Assembly: GCA_905250075.1 (NCBI GenBank)
Contig: CAJNOP010000002.1
Location: forward strand, 4,577,565-4,641,564
DNA length: 64,000 nt
Source of the DNA: Rotaria sp. Silwood1
Taxonomy: Eukaryota > Rotifera > Eurotatoria > Philodinida > Philodinidae
Reading direction: 5' to 3'
In this document: one piece after another, positions 61,801 through 64,000 of the stretch
Numbering within the stretch: position 1 is the stretch's first letter
Layout: every line of letters starts with the position of its first letter
Notes under the pieces: generated by a model
Told to the model about the DNA's origin: nothing
Database searches by the model: none
What the model saw: only the letters and a program-made list of their open reading frames with translations
Position numbers and translations under genes: made by a program

Positions 61801-63854
61801 TGTAGAATATATTATATTGTTGATGCCAAAATAAAATGCATCTATATATTTTCTTCATATCTCGAAAACGAAAGTAGATAGAAACCTGCGATTTTCATCA
61901 TTCGAAAGAGAGATGTAGAGGAAGTAAAAATTTACTCAATTATCTAGATTATTTATAGGCAAAACTGATGAGTTTTTGCTACAGATTTTTATAAGAAGTT
62001 TTCGGAAAAACTTTCTTCACTAACAATAAATTCCAATCCTAATAATTGATAGTGAAGATATTTCTTTGCCGATCTATGTAAGACTAATCCTTTTAGCTTA
62101 TTCTATTCCAACGTTTTACTGAGAGCCTTGAAATCGACGAACTGATCACTTAGTTTAGAATGACTATTAATCTGTTGGCCGGTTTCCAGGTTTCCAATAA
62201 AACAGCTAAAAATCCTAAATGAAACAGGGTAGAAGGGTTGGCTTTGGGTAGATTGGTAGATAAATATCTTCATTATCGATTCTTTTAATGTGAATTAATT
62301 GTTATTTTAAAAGTCTTTTTCGAAAACCTTTGGTCAAATTCTACAACTAAAAATAATTAGCTTGACAAACACATACCTTTAGCTTACCTTGCGTTTCTCT
62401 TTCGAATGGTCAAAACCATAGATTTCTGACTATTTAAGTTCCTAAGATACTAAAAAAATTATTGAGATCCTTAGTATTTTGACACCGACAATAGTAAACA
62501 GAAACTTTAGGGAAATTAACAGCTGTCTCAGAATATAGTTCACTAAGTTTTAATGCTTTTTTCTCTTACTTCGTAATTATAAAAAGTTCTCTTCATACGC
62601 CAAAAGATACAGAATTTCAAGCTATACAAAACTGTTGACTTTGGTTTTCAAACAAATATAACGTTGTTTGCGTCAAATTTAAAAGATTCACGTGTACTCA
62701 GTCATCTTTATACTCTATGCTCTCACGACTCTAACACGGTTTGGGGGACTTGGATCTACGAGAAAAAAGAAGCATGAAACTAACAAGTCGATAATTTTGG
62801 GTGCATTTTAGAAAAACATGTTTTCAAAAAGCCTTTTATTTCACTTTACTTATTTTAGAACGGACAACATTTACTTAAATTTCTATTGATGAAAATTTCG
62901 ACGGCAATTTCTGTTATGTCCTTAATATCGATCTAGACCATGGGCATAGACACAGATTTTTCTAAAGGAGACGACCAACTTGCTATGAGGATGCACACTC
63001 GTTGAAAAATAAGTTATTGTTTCCTAAAAAGAATTTTTATTCATACTCCTTCTGATTTTTGTTTTGGCGAGAGAATACATCGGTACCTATTGCAACTAGT
63101 TCTAAAACATTCATATACATGATTTTGAGTCGAACAAAAAAGACAATTGATATTTGCGAACATCGGGAAAAAAATTTAGTGTAAAATTCCAGGAAATTTT
63201 TTTCATGCTATTTAAATCTATTTACTAATTATAGTTATCGTTCACTTGTTGATCAATATGAAGCTTGCTCTTTTGGTGATGTACTTTATTCAAATTATCT
63301 TCTTATTCCATTACAACAAATATATGATGTTCAATTACGAAAACATGTTTGGATTGAACATTCAACCATATTGAAATATCTTCGATTAAAACCTGATCAA
63401 GTATTACTTTTGTTTTCTATTTTCATTGATAGTTATCTGTTTTTCTTTTTTGTAGGTTTTATTCTCACTTGAAACATTCTTTCTACCATATGAAAATGAT
63501 CTTGACTTAATTCGTTACTATGCTCACATATTATTAAATGGAACGATCAAGAAAATGATTCAACCATTATTATATATGATTTTTATACATCATCTCAATG
63601 GATTCCTATTTGATCAAACACGTATTGAACAAAATAATTTACAACGAATAATTATGAAAAATTTACAAGCGATATCATTAAATGATAAAGTAAGTCTTTA
63701 AATTGATTTGTTGAGAGTGAAAAGAAAACTTCATTTGTTCTAGATATTATATGTTGAAATTATTAATTATAAAACATTTTCACGAGATGGACCTGTGATA
63801 TTTTCAACTTTGCCAGTTATTCGTATGAATTGGTTGCAAAAACTTTTGGAATAA
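55839..63854 (+). CDS. RPAP1: RNA polymerase II-associated protein 1 (RPAP1)
   Basis: RPAP1 is needed for assembly and nuclear delivery of RNA polymerase II and for Mediator contact. Twenty-one exons keep frame: 55839-56072, 56141-56236, 56303-56576, 56645-56880, 57551-57760, 57822-57989, 58048-58335, 58586-58655, 58704-58851, 58945-59040, 59094-59240, 59299-59407, 60237-60308, 60375-60487, 60543-60681, 60746-60910, 60965-61098, 61162-61767, 63235-63400, 63456-63689 and 63744-63854; 1271 residues (human 1393). Start MNNDLQARPKPKFG parallels human MLSRPKPGE; an in-frame upstream ATG at 55749 gives an implausible hydrophobic lead. RPAP1_N region (about 165-210): IHEENIDRLKSM...LDPKLVAFIRKR. RPAP1_C region (about 250-330): RWIHMDNIEYEKLEW and LHHHGEEPEAAGYTLEELFH. 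The rest is a helical repeat-like body; conserved DQYEACSFGD near 1107 aligns with DHFEAVSFGD of human. An AATAAA candidate lies at 63886-63891. No damage is seen. Confidence 0.96.
56881..57550 (+). other. RPAP1 intron 4, longer than neighbours
   Basis: 670 bp, GT-AG, phase 0. AT-rich, without recognisable coding or repeats. Confidence 0.6.
59450..60075. repeat. Diverged inverted repeat in RPAP1 intron 12
   Basis: Arms of roughly 280 bp: left about 59450-59725, right about 59800-60075. cgaataatcttc at 59473-59484 pairs exactly with 60042-60053; agaaatctatcc near 59459 pairs with ggacagatttct near 60057; catgatatttta near 59679 pairs with tagaatatcataagaatcat near 59845. It fills most of the 829-bp intron. 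No protein frame and no clear terminal duplication. Confidence 0.8.
61768..63234 (+). other. RPAP1 intron 18, 1.5 kb
   Basis: The largest RPAP1 intron. Composition is slightly less AT-biased than the short introns, with no inverted repeat or coding remnant that I could recognise. Confidence 0.55.
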
Positions 63855-64000
63855 TTATTATGAAGCCTATTTCTTTACTAACATGAATAAAAAAAATTCC
63901 TGATTTGTTAATCTAGATATTTATGTTAAGTGTATTCTTTCTCTATTTGAATAATAAAGATTCGAACAGTTAACTGGATATGAAGGTATCAAAGTTGAAT
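63855..64000. other. RPAP1 3' flank to window end
   Basis: Short 3' UTR with two AATAAA-like signals (63886-63891 and about 63953-63958). The last 40 bases may enter a convergent gene, but the visible piece is too short to call. Confidence 0.5.

Noticed and set aside
1-64000. CRISPR arrays, LTR retroelements, telomeric repeats
   Set aside because: No regularly spaced direct repeats, no long terminal direct repeats or reverse-transcriptase landmarks, and no tandem telomere-like hexamers were seen.

Overview
The window is AT-rich nuclear DNA from an animal. Nearly all genes are split by short GT-AG introns (about 45-100 bp), with a few introns of 0.6-3.4 kb. MTA, taspase 1, TCTP, a DLK/LZK kinase, La, RPAP1 and TXNDC17 orthologues show that it is metazoan. 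The very AT-rich introns, compact spacing, a short divergent rhodopsin-type GPCR without introns and an ependymin-related gene fit a bdelloid rotifer (Rotaria or Adineta-like). That placement is an inference from style, not a database match.

Layout. 1-5035 (+): 3' part of an MTA-family (NuRD complex) gene. 6059-11405 (+): a low-complexity protein resembling the C-terminal part of CEP170. 11840-17279 (+): ACP6-like histidine acid phosphatase. 17424/17493-20605 (+): taspase 1. 20823-21534 (-): TCTP, convergent with taspase 1 and divergent from the next gene. 22096-27217 (+): DLK/LZK-type MAP3K. 27953-30594 (+): La protein. 30595-36480: gene-poor, with two foldback repeats. 36481-36961 (-): single-LIM protein of the CRP/MLP family. 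40735-41700 (-): intronless GPCR. 41701-45989: gene-poor, with a TA-flanked foldback transposon and a mariner fossil. 45990-46815 (-): ependymin-related secreted protein. 46816-51318: gene-poor, with another foldback. 51319-51865 (-): TXNDC17/TRP14. 51866-55838: gene-poor, with a decayed coding stretch. 55839-63854 (+): complete RPAP1 in 21 exons.

The genes do not form a pathway. They are mostly unrelated housekeeping or signalling genes: chromatin (MTA), transcription assembly (RPAP1), RNA chaperoning (La), proteolytic activation of MLL-type factors (taspase 1), stress kinase signalling (MAP3K) and redox (TXNDC17). ACP6-like and taspase 1 lie only about 145-215 bp apart in tandem, which could mean an operon-like, trans-spliced pair.

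The most unusual structural feature is a set of at least seven diverged long inverted repeats (about 0.15-1.5 kb) that look unrelated in sequence. They sit in introns and intergenic DNA at about 11.0, 13.2-14.7, 31.7-32.6, 35.3-35.9, 43.1-44.1, 49.0-49.6 and 59.5-60.1 kb. Only the 43.1 kb one has clear transposon ends. No tRNA, rRNA, CRISPR array or retroviral/LTR element was recognised.
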